Positions 48,705 through 59,373 of a stretch of DNA of 64,000 nt are shown one piece after another. A program made the position numbers and the translations under genes. Under the pieces are notes generated by a model. The model was given only the letters and a program-made list of their open reading frames with translations. It did not search any database and was not told where the DNA came from. The stretch spans positions 124,001 to 188,000 of the forward strand of contig CP084610.1 in NCBI GenBank assembly GCA_025917655.1. Reading direction: 5' to 3'. The stretch's first letter is position 1, and every line of letters starts with the position of its first letter. The stretch comes from Chlorella sorokiniana. Lineage: Eukaryota; Chlorophyta; Trebouxiophyceae; Chlorellales; Chlorellaceae.

Positions 48705-51480
48705 GAGGTTCGTAGTCTGCAGTCCGGACCCTTTTCACTGGGTTGGTCGTTCTTGCCGCGCCACCAAATTGTAAAGCAACGAGCAATCATAGCCGTGTTG
48801 GGCTGCAAGCCGCGCAGGGCGGGGCTTACCACTTAAAGTACCGTCAGACCGTCTCACAGGCATAACCGAATAAGACAGCCTTGTCATACAGCGAGAAGAG
48901 AGACGAGCGCCAGAATTGCGGTTGGGGCTGACGAGTGGGTTTATGATGCTGAGTACTGCCAGGCTGGCATAGCCGGCGCCTGCAGTGCAGTTCAGGCATT
49001 GGATGCTTCGCTCCTCTCGCCCTTCTTGGTAGCGGAACACTTTCCAAGTTTGGAGTCTGTGCATATGCTGGAGCTGATCCCAACCAACCGAGGCAGGTCA
49101 GACTGCGGTAGCGGCGGGGAAGCAGCTGCTGGCGGCTCTGCAGAAGTGGGCGGGTGGAAGGAATCTGCGTATGACTTGCCTGGCCCACCCGATATGCCCA
49201 TACCGTTTACCCTCGAATCGCGGGACGCTTTAGCGCTTTCAGCGCTACCTACAGGGGCCCAAGACCCTCGCCGCTCAGGCAGCTTCCCTGCGCTGTGCAG
49301 CCACGCTGTGCTGCCAGCAGGCACTTTGAAAACAATGCTGCTTTCACGTGAAGCAGCATGCTTTCCTCGTGACCTCATCCAGCCGCAGGCCATAGTGACA
49401 TGGAACCCAGACAGGTGGCTGCCCCACACCCACCCGGGGCAATGCAAGCCCCGTGCCTGCTGCAGCTGCCCTGGTGCCGTCGTGCACACCTGCAGCCTCG
49501 GCGCAACCAGCATGCGCCGGTTGGTGCCCCCAGCTGTGCTCTTCAGAGCAGCAAAGCAAGACTTGCTCCTGAAGCCGCCGCAGCTGCGCCAGATGGCCGA
49601 TGGCCGTTGGTGCCCCAGCTGCGCTGTCAAGAGCAGCACAGCAAGAATGCACCCAAGCTGCTGCAGCGGCGCCAGATGGCGCCCCCACCCCAAACCTGCC
49701 TCGCCATCAACCTGCTTTTGCACTTGCTCGCTTTGCCTCGTAACCAGGCAACTTTCCTCTCATCCCCCAGCACACACAGGCCCACTGACACAGCCCGCCA
49801 AACTTGCAAGCACTCCTCGTGCGCTGCTTGCACTGAGTGTACCAGCGCAGCTTGCTAGCTGTTTGAAAGCTTTCAAAGCCCCCGCCCTGCGCACGCCCAA
49901 CCCTCACCCCTCGCCAGCAAGGTAGTATCGCAGCGGAGGAGCCCGCTCAGCGGAATTGACTCCAGCAGCGGCGTCGTCATTGCTTTAGTGCCGGCCAGCA
50001 TGGTATGCAGTACCGCGGTGCGTGGCTTGCAGGCAGAGCAGGCCGCCCGCAGTCACACGCCTATCCACGGTACCTGGGCCAGTCGCCACTCAGCAGCAAC
50101 AGTGCATCAGCATGAGCACCCGCCATGCACCCGCGAAACACCTGTCGGCCGCACTAGGTGACGCATGTATGCGGGCAGGGGCTGCCGCCGCCCAGACGAA
50201 ACCAGGAACGCGGATAGCGGGTGGGCCAGCAGCGTCGACTGCCCAGCAGCCATCATTGAGTTGCCACGCACAAGATCAGCAGCCAGCTGTACAGCATGTC
50301 TGCCGCTCTCTGAATTGAATGGCCTGCCAGCAGCGTGCCGCCGCGCCACGGGCAGCGTGCCGGCCGACCCCTCATCCCTGAGCAACTGAGCAGTTACCGC
50401 GGCCGTCTCCCTCGGCTGGAAGCGCCGCCAGCTTATCGGCGATCAGCACGTGCCCCGACTTTCTGCCGCTGCTGTTGAGTCAGGGTTTCGATCACCTGCG
50501 CCTCTGTCAGTCTGCGCGCGGGAAGCTTAAACGCCGGAAGCTAACGACATTATTGATCTACTTAGCCTCCCGCCCTCCTTTTCGGGCCACGCAGGGGTTG
50601 GCGGGTGGCGGCAGCAGGGCAGCCACCCTGGCACGCTTGTGAGAGGCAAAGCGCAGCCGTCTCCACGCCTCAGCACTGAGTATCTGGCGAGTTTCACATT
50701 CAACCGGCAACAAACTGTTTTCTTTGGCTTGAGGGAAGGCACCGTGGAGATGGGACAGGGACGTAACGCCGATGCTAGGGGTTGGTACGGGTGGGCGCAG
50801 GCGGCAGGAGGAGGGTGGCCCATGGAATGGTGCGTGCTGATGTGTGTTGCAGGCCAGATGCTGGGGATGGACAGGCTTGCGGCTGGGTGGGGGATGGGAT
50901 GGGGGCGGGCCAGGAGGTGGGTGGTACCTGGCGAGAGTGTGTGTTTTGAAGTTTGGGGGTGGCAGCGCGGTGGGCGCACAGGGGCGGCACAAACGTCCGC
51001 CGCCTGCACGGTTTCAGGGGGTGCAGGTGGGAAAAATGCGTCAAAACTATAAAAGGGCAGGAGTATCACACGCAGGGGGCGCCACACTGGCACACTGGTT
51101 CAGGGGTTACGGGGGGCCGCCAAGGGCGGGCACTGTGGGGGCACACTTGCAAGGGGGATTACGCGGCATGCATACGAATTGCGGAAATGTGAAACAGAAG
51201 AAGGGGGAAAGAATTGCAAGGAGTGGGATCCAAAGCAGTCCCGTATCAGTTTGGGGCATGGCGGGAAGGGAGTCGCGAGGAAGCAGCCGCCGGCAGCGCA
51301 GCAGCAGCGCCGCGGCAGGGCCGCCCTCAAGAAACAGCAGTGCGTCCCGTCATCCGGGGCAACCGAGGCCGGATGGGTGCTGGGGCAGAGGCAAGGAAAA
51401 CCGAGGTGCAGGAGAGGAACCGCATTCCAGGGAGAGGGGAGTCAGAGCGATGGAACTTGGTTTTGAAGAAGAGGGGGAGG
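48705..51480. other. Intergenic region with only doubtful ORFs
   Basis: Open frames at 48999-49925 (+, 308 codons) and 48992-49723 (-, 243 codons) overlap each other and have no recognised domain. In GC-rich DNA such frames arise by chance, so I do not call them genes. The stretch 50.4-51.5 kb is G-rich on the plus strand and probably holds the 3' UTR of the SBP gene ending at 51481. Confidence 0.45.
49519..49680. repeat. Imperfect tandem repeat of about 80 bp
   Basis: Two diverged copies share GTTGGTGCCCC(C)AGCTG, a CAGAGCAGCA-like core and a final GCGCCAGATGGC. They start near 49519 and 49608. No function is evident. Confidence 0.6.
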
Positions 51481-53702
51481 CTAAAGGTTTGATTCACTAA
51501 GTTGCGGAAAGGGGCACATGGACTCTTGAGTTGTGCTGCAGAGGCTTGAGGGCAGCACAAGGAGCGAGGGTCTCCAGGGCAGGGGCGGACTTGGACAGAC
51601 CCGGCCGGGCTCACAAGCCGGCTGCTGCGGGGGCCCGGGGAGCATGATGATGAGGTTGCCGGTGCAGCCTCTGGCATCCATGCAGGGCATGACGTAAGTG
51701 GGTGGGGTGGGGCTGAGGCCCAGGGGCGAGCCGCGGCCGGGTGTGACCACCGCGGGGGCAGGGCTCGCCAGCTGCATGGGCTCCTGCAGCGGCACCAGCC
51801 CAGCCAGCAGCGCCGCGCTGGGTGGCGCGCCGCAGGCAGCGCCGCCGCTGCCAGCGGCCGCACGGCAGCGGCGGCGGCTGCCGCTGCGGTGGCGGCGGCC
51901 AGGGCGCCAGGAGGCGGCGGGCCCCAGGCGCAATTCAGCACGCAGCCGGGGCCGGGGTCTGTGCCAGCATCCAGCTGACTGCCGACGAAGACTCGGCGGG
52001 AACAGCGCCCAGCCGTGGCCGCTTGGCGGCGGCGGCAGCGGAGGCAGAGGCGGCTGCTGCTGCCTGGGCACGCACAGCTTGAATCTTTGCCACAGCGGCT
52101 TCCATCTGCTGCCTCGCTGCTGCAGCAGCGGCCTGCGCCGCGAGCAGCTGGGCTTGCAGGCCTAGGTGTGAGGGGGCAGCTGCCACGCTGTGAAGCTGGG
52201 GAGAAGCTGGCGTTGGCGGGCGTGCACAGATGCCTGGCTGTGCAGCTGCGCATCTGCGTAAGCCTGCATCTCGGCCACCAGCGGCGGCGTGACGCGGCCG
52301 GTGGCCGCCGACGCGGCGGTCGCCGCCGCCGCGGGCGCCGCGCTGAGCTGGGGGTGGCGGCGGGCTCAGGGAGCGCGGGCTGGGGGCGGCGGCAGCTGCA
52401 GCCGGCTGTTGAAGCGCAGCAGTTCCTCCACAGTGGGCAAGTCCCAGGCTCCAGCCAGGTCCTGCAGGGGTTTGACGGGGGGGGTCCTTGAGGGGTGACC
52501 GGGCAAGCGGGGAGAGGGCTGCTGCCTGGGCGCCTTTCACCACGGTAGGGGCAGGCGGCGGCACGTGGAGTTGGGAGCGCGCCAGGCCTGCTGCCCAGCG
52601 GCAGCGGCGGCGTCAAGCAGCGGCGGCGCCCACCAGCGGCACCTCCAGCACGTCGAGCGCCTGCTGAACCAGGAGGGGCACGGGGCGGTGCGGCGGCGCA
52701 GAGGGGGAGGAGCGCGGCAGGCTGGGCCCCGCAGCCGCCCCCGCTCCACCGCCGCCGCCTGCGCCTGCTGCGGCTGGCTGGCCGGCTGCCAAGGTTGCGC
52801 CGGCTGCGGAGCATCGGCTGGCAGGCCGGGCTGCTGCAACGCTGCGGCGGCGAAGGGGCTGGCCAGGCAGGGAGAGTGTGGGTGCGTCAGCGGCGCAGCC
52901 AGCTGCAGCGACGAACAAGGCGTGCCGGGCTGCTGCGGTGTGCTTGACAGCGACAATGCGATCGCTGTAGATGGAGCCAGCTGCGACGGCAGCAGCGGCA
53001 CAAGGCTGCAACGGGGGTGGCAGCCGGAGCTGGCGGGTGCCGCCGCCACAGCCGCCGCTGCACTCTCCGCTGGCCGCTTGCGCCCTGCTGCCTGGCCCTG
53101 CTGCTGCTGCGCAACAGCATGTGAAGGCTGCTGCGGCTGCCCAGCGGCAGGAGAGGCGTCGCGGGGCGAGGCGCGGCGTCGGGCGCGCGTGGAGCCGCCA
53201 CGCGCCTGCCGAGCCAACCGAGCTGCCTGGTGCCGCGCCAGGCTCACGCGGCAGCTGGCCCGTCCTGAGTCAAACTCCGCCAAGTCGTGGATCTTGCCGC
53301 ACTGCTGGCAGTAGCGCACAGTGCGGCCGTCCACCTGGAATCGGTCGGCGCGGCTGTGGCGGCGGCAGATGCGGTAGTTCTGCGAGGGCGGCGGCGGCGC
53401 AGAAGCAGCTCAGCTTTGCTGCAGCGCTGCAGCGGATGTGGCGAATGCACTCATAATGACTCAAAGTGGTGAAGATGTTGCAGAGTGCACTGCATATGGG
53501 ACATTATTCTTCAGACGCGGAGGACAGGAAGCTGCAGCTGGGTTCAGGGTAGCTGCGCTTGCTCGGCGAGACCACCGGCCGGCTGCTGCCACCAGCCCCT
53601 CACCTCGCAGTAACCCGAGTCCAGCGGTTCATCACAGCCCGATACGCGGCAGCAGCGCCGTTTGGCTCCGCTGGGAGCGCCTTGGGGCGAAGGAGAGGGC
53701 AT
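51481..53702 (-). CDS. SBP-domain (SQUAMOSA promoter-binding-like) transcription factor, copy A
   Basis: SBP proteins bind GTAC-core DNA through two zinc sites. Exon 1 (53702-53604) starts MPSPSPQGAPSGAKRR and carries CRVSGCDEPLDSGYCE. Exon 2 (from 53379) continues NYRICRRHSRADRFQVDGRT, VRYCQQCGKIHDLAEFDSGR and ASCRVSLARHQAARLARQ. All eight zinc ligands expected for the fold are present, and the intron splits the domain after GYCE. A basic, Ala/Gln-rich region follows (RKRPAES near 53080). Then come LLVQQALDVLEVPLVG (52.65 kb), DLPTVEELLRFNSRLQ (52.43 kb), an Ala-rich KRPRLG segment (52.0 kb) and a conserved C-terminus (PTYVMPCMDARGCTGNL). The stop is at 51481-51483. Several frame changes occur in the Ala/Pro-rich part, so introns there are unresolved. 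Green algal SBP proteins include nutrient and copper regulators, but nothing here says which role applies. Confidence 0.88.
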
Positions 53703-56700
53703 GGTGCTGGGAAGCCACAGCGGCGGCAGTGAACCTCGGGACGGCCACCCCCACAGTCGCGGCGCCGGCTTCTGCAGCTCAGGGACATGTAGGCACATCG
53801 GTTAGGCCTCGAAGGGAGGCAATCCATGAAAGAATACACAGCCAACCCCAGGAAGGCGGCGAGCTTTTGCCTGAAAGTGGGACAGGCGCCGCTGAGGAGG
53901 CCCTGTAGGCCGTGTCTGGACCTTGAAGCGAGCAAGCTACGGTTTATCAAGCGTTCAGGCGATGGGAATGGTCGGTTGCCCAATGGCGAGTTAATTGTCA
54001 AGACGCCACCTCTTAGTCAAGCAAACGACGGAGTTGGGATATTGCAGAGAGCTGATGAACTCAGCAGAAAGCGACGGATAAACGGGACAAAAATGGATCG
54101 ATTAGCGAAGCGGTGCGTCATTTAAGTGCCCCCCGCCCATGGGTGGCGTGCAGCTGCGAAGGAAACAGGCTGATGATCAAAATTGCCCTGCATGAGTCCG
54201 CTTGGGCGTTGTTTGCCTCTGAAATGCGGGTTTAGAGCGCATTTAGTGCATTTCAAAGAGAAGTGCGCCGCCCACCTGCCTCTGCCAGCCTGCGGAACAG
54301 CAAGGGGTCTGATGGTCGCTGGCTGCCGCGCGCGCGCCGGCAGCTGGCACTGGAAGCTGCCGGCTGGTAGCAGCCCTCTGGAGTCTTCCCAAACCAGTCG
54401 GGAGTGGACGCACCTGGGGGCCGCCCTAGCGATTGCCAGTTCACAGGGCACAGACACCACAGCAGGGCGATGGGCATCACCCTGGCAGGGCAAGCTGGGA
54501 GCCCTGCGTTCAGGAGGCACATGCACCATGCGTGTGGCGGGGCCTCGCCCACATGCATGCGCGCCTGGCAGTCCACGCATGCAGCGCCCCAGCCAGCCAT
54601 TGCAGGGGCGACCAGCACTCCCCCAGCCGCCGTAGCTGTGTATTTGAGAGGGACAGTGCACGCTGCGCGCATGGGTGGCGGGGCCGGGGCATGCGCAGCA
54701 GCCTGCACTGTGAATCTGGCGGAACCTTCCTGCACAGACTCCTGATGAGGGGCGCAGCGGCCGCACACAGGCGTGCTACCCCTTCTCTTGCCCCAGCCGC
54801 AAGGCCAGGCGCAGCCAACCCAGCACCTCTGCCGCGGGAAGGCCCACAGTAGCCTTGCAAGCAATTGCTTGTCGGCATGCCCCAGCAGCGCAAGGGGCGC
54901 CAGCTGGTCAGCTGCAGGCTGGGTGTGTGCGACGTCACAACAGCCGCCGCAGAGAGCCTGTTCCTGAGGAGGAGGCACATCCTAGGCCATGCTGGCCGGG
55001 ACCACTCATCAGCCAAGGCGGCTGCGACGTCACCGCCGTTGCGAGTCGCTGCCCGGGACATGCATCGCATTTGCAGGGCTGGCAACCCGACTTTGCCAGG
55101 GGGGCTGTGACGTGGCAGGGGGTGCCACGCGATGTAACATAGCTGTACCCCTCCCCCTCCTGCCAGCCTGCCCTCCACCATTGCGACAGCGCGGCAGGCA
55201 CAGGCAGCGGAGCAGCACAGCCGCCGGCCCCCCTCCACCCCCCCCAAGCAGCGGCCCACACACGGCGCCGACAAGCTGGGTCGGCAGCAGCGCTAAGTGC
55301 CTGGGCTCAGCCACCGGGCCAAGCAAGGGGCACACGGAATTGGCAGCCGCCAGGCTTCGCCATGCATGCTTGCTTAGGAAATGCAAGCAAGCTTGTCTGC
55401 AGCAGTCGCCCCATTGGGGAGGCAGTGGATGGGCGCGAGGTGCGACAGAGGCAGCCAGGACAGCATGGAAAGATTGCAACCGTCGATTCTTGCCACTGCC
55501 AGCATTGCGTGCTGCCTAGGGTGGTCGGCAGCCGACTCTGCCCACCGCTCCTCCCATCGAGGCGCCCTCCCCACCACCGGTGCCGGGGCGGGCGACACAA
55601 TGCATAGCGCTTCTGCACCGCCACCGTCAGCAGTCTGGCGACACATGCGGTCCAACACATGCTGGGCATCGGCCCCCTTGCGCTATGAACAGAAGGGCCG
55701 CAAGAGCGCAAGGGCTGCGGGGCGGCTCCTCGTGGGCCGCAGCCCAGAACCGCCGATAGTGTTGCCGTGTGCTGCCGCGGCTTTGGTTGTATGCCCGCCG
55801 TCGTTTAAGTCGTGAGGCACGAGGGCACCAGACAGCTGCGCCGCAGGCCTGCCACCCTCTGACAGCCCGCCAACCCCGGCGGCAGGGCATGGCAGCACCC
55901 GGCTGGTGATCTTGCTCGCTGTCGCTGCTAATGAAGCAGCGGGTAAGGCAGGGATTCGATCGCCTGCGCCTCAGCTCAGGCTGCCAGCGGCGCGATGAGC
56001 GTTTAGCGTTTACAAAGCACAGCACAGTGACGAGGATACAAACGAAAGCCAAATTAGATGCATGCGAGCTTAAGCTTTGATGTTTGCTCACTTCCCTGGT
56101 GCAAGGGGTTTTGCTTGCTGGCGGCGGCAGCGGGCCCAGCATGCTGCGCCGCAAGCCGCGCAGATGCAAGTTGCCATGCTAGATTACTGCAGCACACTGC
56201 ATACTTTACATTGGTAGCTTAATCACGCAATCATGTTGACAGGAAGCGAACCATACTTGGGTCAAGTGGCTGCTGTGTGTGGGGTGGGGGGTGGGGGGAC
56301 ACGGTGCAGCACGCATGCGCACGGCAGTCGGGCGAGCGATCTGTCGACTGACCCAGGTGCCAACATTCCCCACAGGAGTGTGTGAGTTACGATTGTTTGG
56401 TGTCGGTCCAGTTCGGGAGTGTTGTGCAGGAGGTATGTGGCTTGTTCGGTGAAATGATCGGGCCATTGTGTCCCAGGATGTGTGGGTGTGTTGGGTGGTG
56501 GTGGTGGTGTGTTTGGAGGGCCCGGGGGGGGGGGGGGGGGGGGGGGGGCGCGCGCTCGCTTCACGGAGGCAGTGCATCAGCGAGCCACATTGCTGCACAA
56601 AGGCGGCCGTAGGCTGGAGGGCTACAAGGAGCAGTGGGAGCATAAAGAATTCGGAAGGGGACAAGTGGGGACACGAGCGTGCAACGGTCGCACGCATGAC

Positions 56701-57277
56701 TCATACACACAAGAGTGCTGCTGGAGGAAAACACACGGTGTGCACATGCACCCAGTGCCTGCACGGGGACTGGCAGGGGGACAGACCGCTGTGATGCGAG
56801 TCCTGGAGCAGAAAATGATGAAAGGACAGAGGGGAGGCCAAACAGAGGCATGTTATTGTCAGTTTGATGCGCCGAATGGAGGGAAGGGAACATGGGAGAA
56901 GGGAAGCAGGGGTCGGCGCAGTCGCAGCAAGCGGCCGCCAACATGCAACGGCAGCGTTGCATTCCGCCATCCAAACGGACCGAGGCCAGGCGGGCACAGG
57001 ACGGGGATCAGTCGGCGGGCACAGGGGGAGGCGGCAGGCTGGGAAAACGGGGGCTGGTGCAGCAGATTAAAGGGCATCCCCACAAAGGAAGTTGTTGGAG
57101 TCGTTGAAGTTGTTGGTTTGATTCAGAATAGTCCAAGGGAAGGAGCAGCACAGTTGGGGGCGCCCGAAAGGTGGGAGGGTTGGATCGTCAGTGGCACCTT
57201 GCAAATTTTGGCAAGAGAGCAAGTGGAAGGCGTTCGGAACAGGAGCGCACGTGCCACCGAGGGTGGATGGCGGGGGC
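53703..57277. other. Long intergenic region between the two SBP genes
   Basis: This spacer holds the promoter of SBP copy A and the 3' flank of copy B. ORFs present (for example 53826-54125 +, 54122-54766 - and 56482-57315 +) show no domain and overlap on both strands. TGACGT-type motifs recur at about 54927, 55025 and 55108. A 25-base poly(G) run lies at 56524-56548. No gene is supported. Confidence 0.45.
56524..56548. repeat. Poly(G) run of 25 bases
   Basis: An uninterrupted run of G follows GGAGGGCCC. It is the longest homopolymer in the window and lies about 730 bases downstream of SBP copy B, read on the minus strand. Its true length is uncertain. Confidence 0.85.
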
Positions 57278-59373
57278 TCACATGCCAGCTGCTGCAGCGG
57301 CCCCGGGCAGCATGATGAACAGGTTGCCGGTGCAGCCCGTGGCATCCATGCAGGGCACGACGTAAGTGGATGGGGGTGGGCCCATTCCAGGGGCTGACCC
57401 GCGGCCGGGAGTGATCACAGCAGGGGCAGGGCTCGCCAGCTGCATGGGCGCCTGCAGCGGCACCAGCCCAGCAAGCAGCGCCGCGCTGGGCGGCGCCGGA
57501 TGCAGCGCCGCCGCTGCCAACGGCCGCACCGCAGCGGCAGCGGCCGCAGCTGCGGTGGCGGCGGCCAAGGCACCAGGAGGCGGCGGCCGCCAGGCGCAAT
57601 GCAGCACGCAGCCGGGGCCGGGGTCTGAGGCAGCATCCAGCTGACTGCCGACGAAGACTCGGCGGCGGCAGCGCCCAGCCGTGGCCGCTTGGCGGCGGCG
57701 GCAGCGGAGGCAGAGGCGGCGGCTGGAGCTCCTGCCGCCGCCGTGGCCGGCTGAGGCCATGCCCTGGCGGCTCGCGCATCAAGCCTCGCTAGCGCTGCTG
57801 CTGCGCCCTGGCCTGTGTGCGGCTGGGTTGGCAGGTAGGGGTGAGCGGCGGCGGCCTGGCTGGCCACCTGAAACGCAACTGGCAACGCCGCTCGCTGCTC
57901 CCATTCCCGGCTGTGCAGCTGCGCCACACCAAAGGCCTGCCGGTCGGCAGTCGACGGCGGCAGGCCGCGGCGGGCGGGCGCTGCAGCGGCCGCCTGGCCG
58001 TGCGCCCAGCTGGCTGCGGCGGCGGCGGCGGGCGTGGGGACCTGCTGCTCAAACTGCTGCAGCAGCAGCGGAGTTTCGCAGAGCAGCATCTCTTCCAGGT
58101 TGGTGATGTCCGAATCCTCCAGCTGTGGCGCGGCGGGCAAGGGTATGGGCGAGGATGGGGGCTTTGGGCGGCACGCGGCAAAGAGCCCAGGCGGTACAGA
58201 AAGAAACGAAACCACACAACCAACGGGGCAGCTGGGGCTGAGCAAGGGAGGACGCCGGGCAAGGCTGGTGCCGCAATTGGTTGTCGAGGCTCACCGGCAG
58301 GCTGCCGAAGGGATGCCAGGAGGGGCGCCCATGAACGGGGTTGGGCCAGGAGGGTGGGGGCAGAATCGACGGGCGCCCCGCTGCCTGCGACATCGGCAGC
58401 GGGCCGCGGCCGCCTGCTGCAGCGCCTGGCTGCTCCAGCCGCAGCGCGTGTGCAGCAGCGGCCTGCGGAGCATCGGCTGGCAGGCCAGGCTGCGGCGGCG
58501 CTGCAGCGGCCACAGGGCTGGAAAGGCCGACAGAGTGCTGGTGCGCCAGCGGCGCAGCCAGCTGCAGCTGCGAGCAAGGGGTGCCGGGCTGCTGCGGTGC
58601 CCTAGAGAGCAGCGACGCCACTGCTGATTTCGGCGGCAGCAGTGGCGGCGGCAGTTGCGCCAGGCTACGTGTGGGGTGGCAGTTGGAGCTGGCGGGTGCC
58701 GCCGCCACAGCCGCCGCTGCACTCTCCGCCGGCCGCTTGCGCCCGGCTGCCTGGCCCTGCTGCGGCTGCGCAACAGCGTGTGAAGGCTGCTGCGGCTGCC
58801 CAGCGGCAGGAGAGGCGTCCTGGGGCGAGGCGCGGCGTCGGGCGCGCTTGGAGCCGCCGCCGCCCGCGCCTTCCGAGCCAAACGCGCCGCCTGGTGCCGC
58901 GCCAGGCTCACGCGGCAGCTGGCCCGCCCTAAGTCAAACTCCGCCAAGTCATGGATCTTGCCGCACTGCTGGCAGTAGCGCACGGTGCGGCCGTCCACCT
59001 GGAATCGGTCGGCGCGGCTGTGGCGGCGGCAGATGCGGTAGTTCTGCGAGGGCGGCGGCGGCGGCGGCGCATTAGGCACTGGCAGCACACCGAGCAAGCA
59101 TGGTGTTGTTGGGCCGGCGGCGGCAAGAGAAGCGGGACATGCACGGGAATGCGCTGCAGGAGCAAGCTCTTCAGCACATGCTGACGAGCCAGCAGGAAAG
59201 TGAAGCTGCAAAGGAAAGTGGCGGGGCGGTCTCGCTGGCGCCGCTGCCCCCACCACCCCCGCTCACCTCACAGTAGCCCGACTCCAGCGGCTCGCAGCAG
59301 CCATTCACCCGGCAAGAGCGCCTTTTGGACGCGCTTGATGGTGCTGGCAAGGAGACGGCTGGGCGTGCACGTG
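57278..59373 (-). CDS. SBP-domain transcription factor, copy B (tandem paralogue)
   Basis: Exon 1 ends at 59267 with SASKRRSCRVNGCCEPLESG then YCE. Exon 2 (from 59043) continues NYRICRRHSRADRFQVDGRT and VRYCQQCGKIHDLAEFDLGR, nearly identical to copy A (Leu for Ser in the FDxGR motif). All zinc ligands are kept. Downstream, LEDSDITNLEEMLLCETPLL (58.1 kb) replaces copy A's PTVEELL helix. The Ala-rich KRPRLG segment and the C-terminal STYVVPCMDATGCTGNLFIM then return, ending at TGA 57278-57280. In the SBP frame I find no ATG. The frame opens after a TGA about 115 bases upstream of the SBP cysteines, and the position of copy A's ATG reads differently. The start may lie in an upstream exon, or this copy may have lost it. 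Ala/Pro-rich parts need frame changes as in copy A. Confidence 0.82.

Noticed and set aside
48999-49925. 308-codon plus-strand ORF and the overlapping 243-codon minus-strand ORF
   Set aside because: Neither shows a recognised domain and they overlap each other. Kept only as a note in the intergenic entry.
50844-51500. 218-codon plus-strand ORF
   Set aside because: It is antisense to the 3' flank of SBP copy A, with no domain or splice support. Chance open frames are common at this GC content.
56482-57315. 277-codon plus-strand ORF
   Set aside because: It starts in and around the poly(G) run and overlaps the SBP copy B 3' end on the opposite strand. The composition is non-protein-like and no domain is seen.
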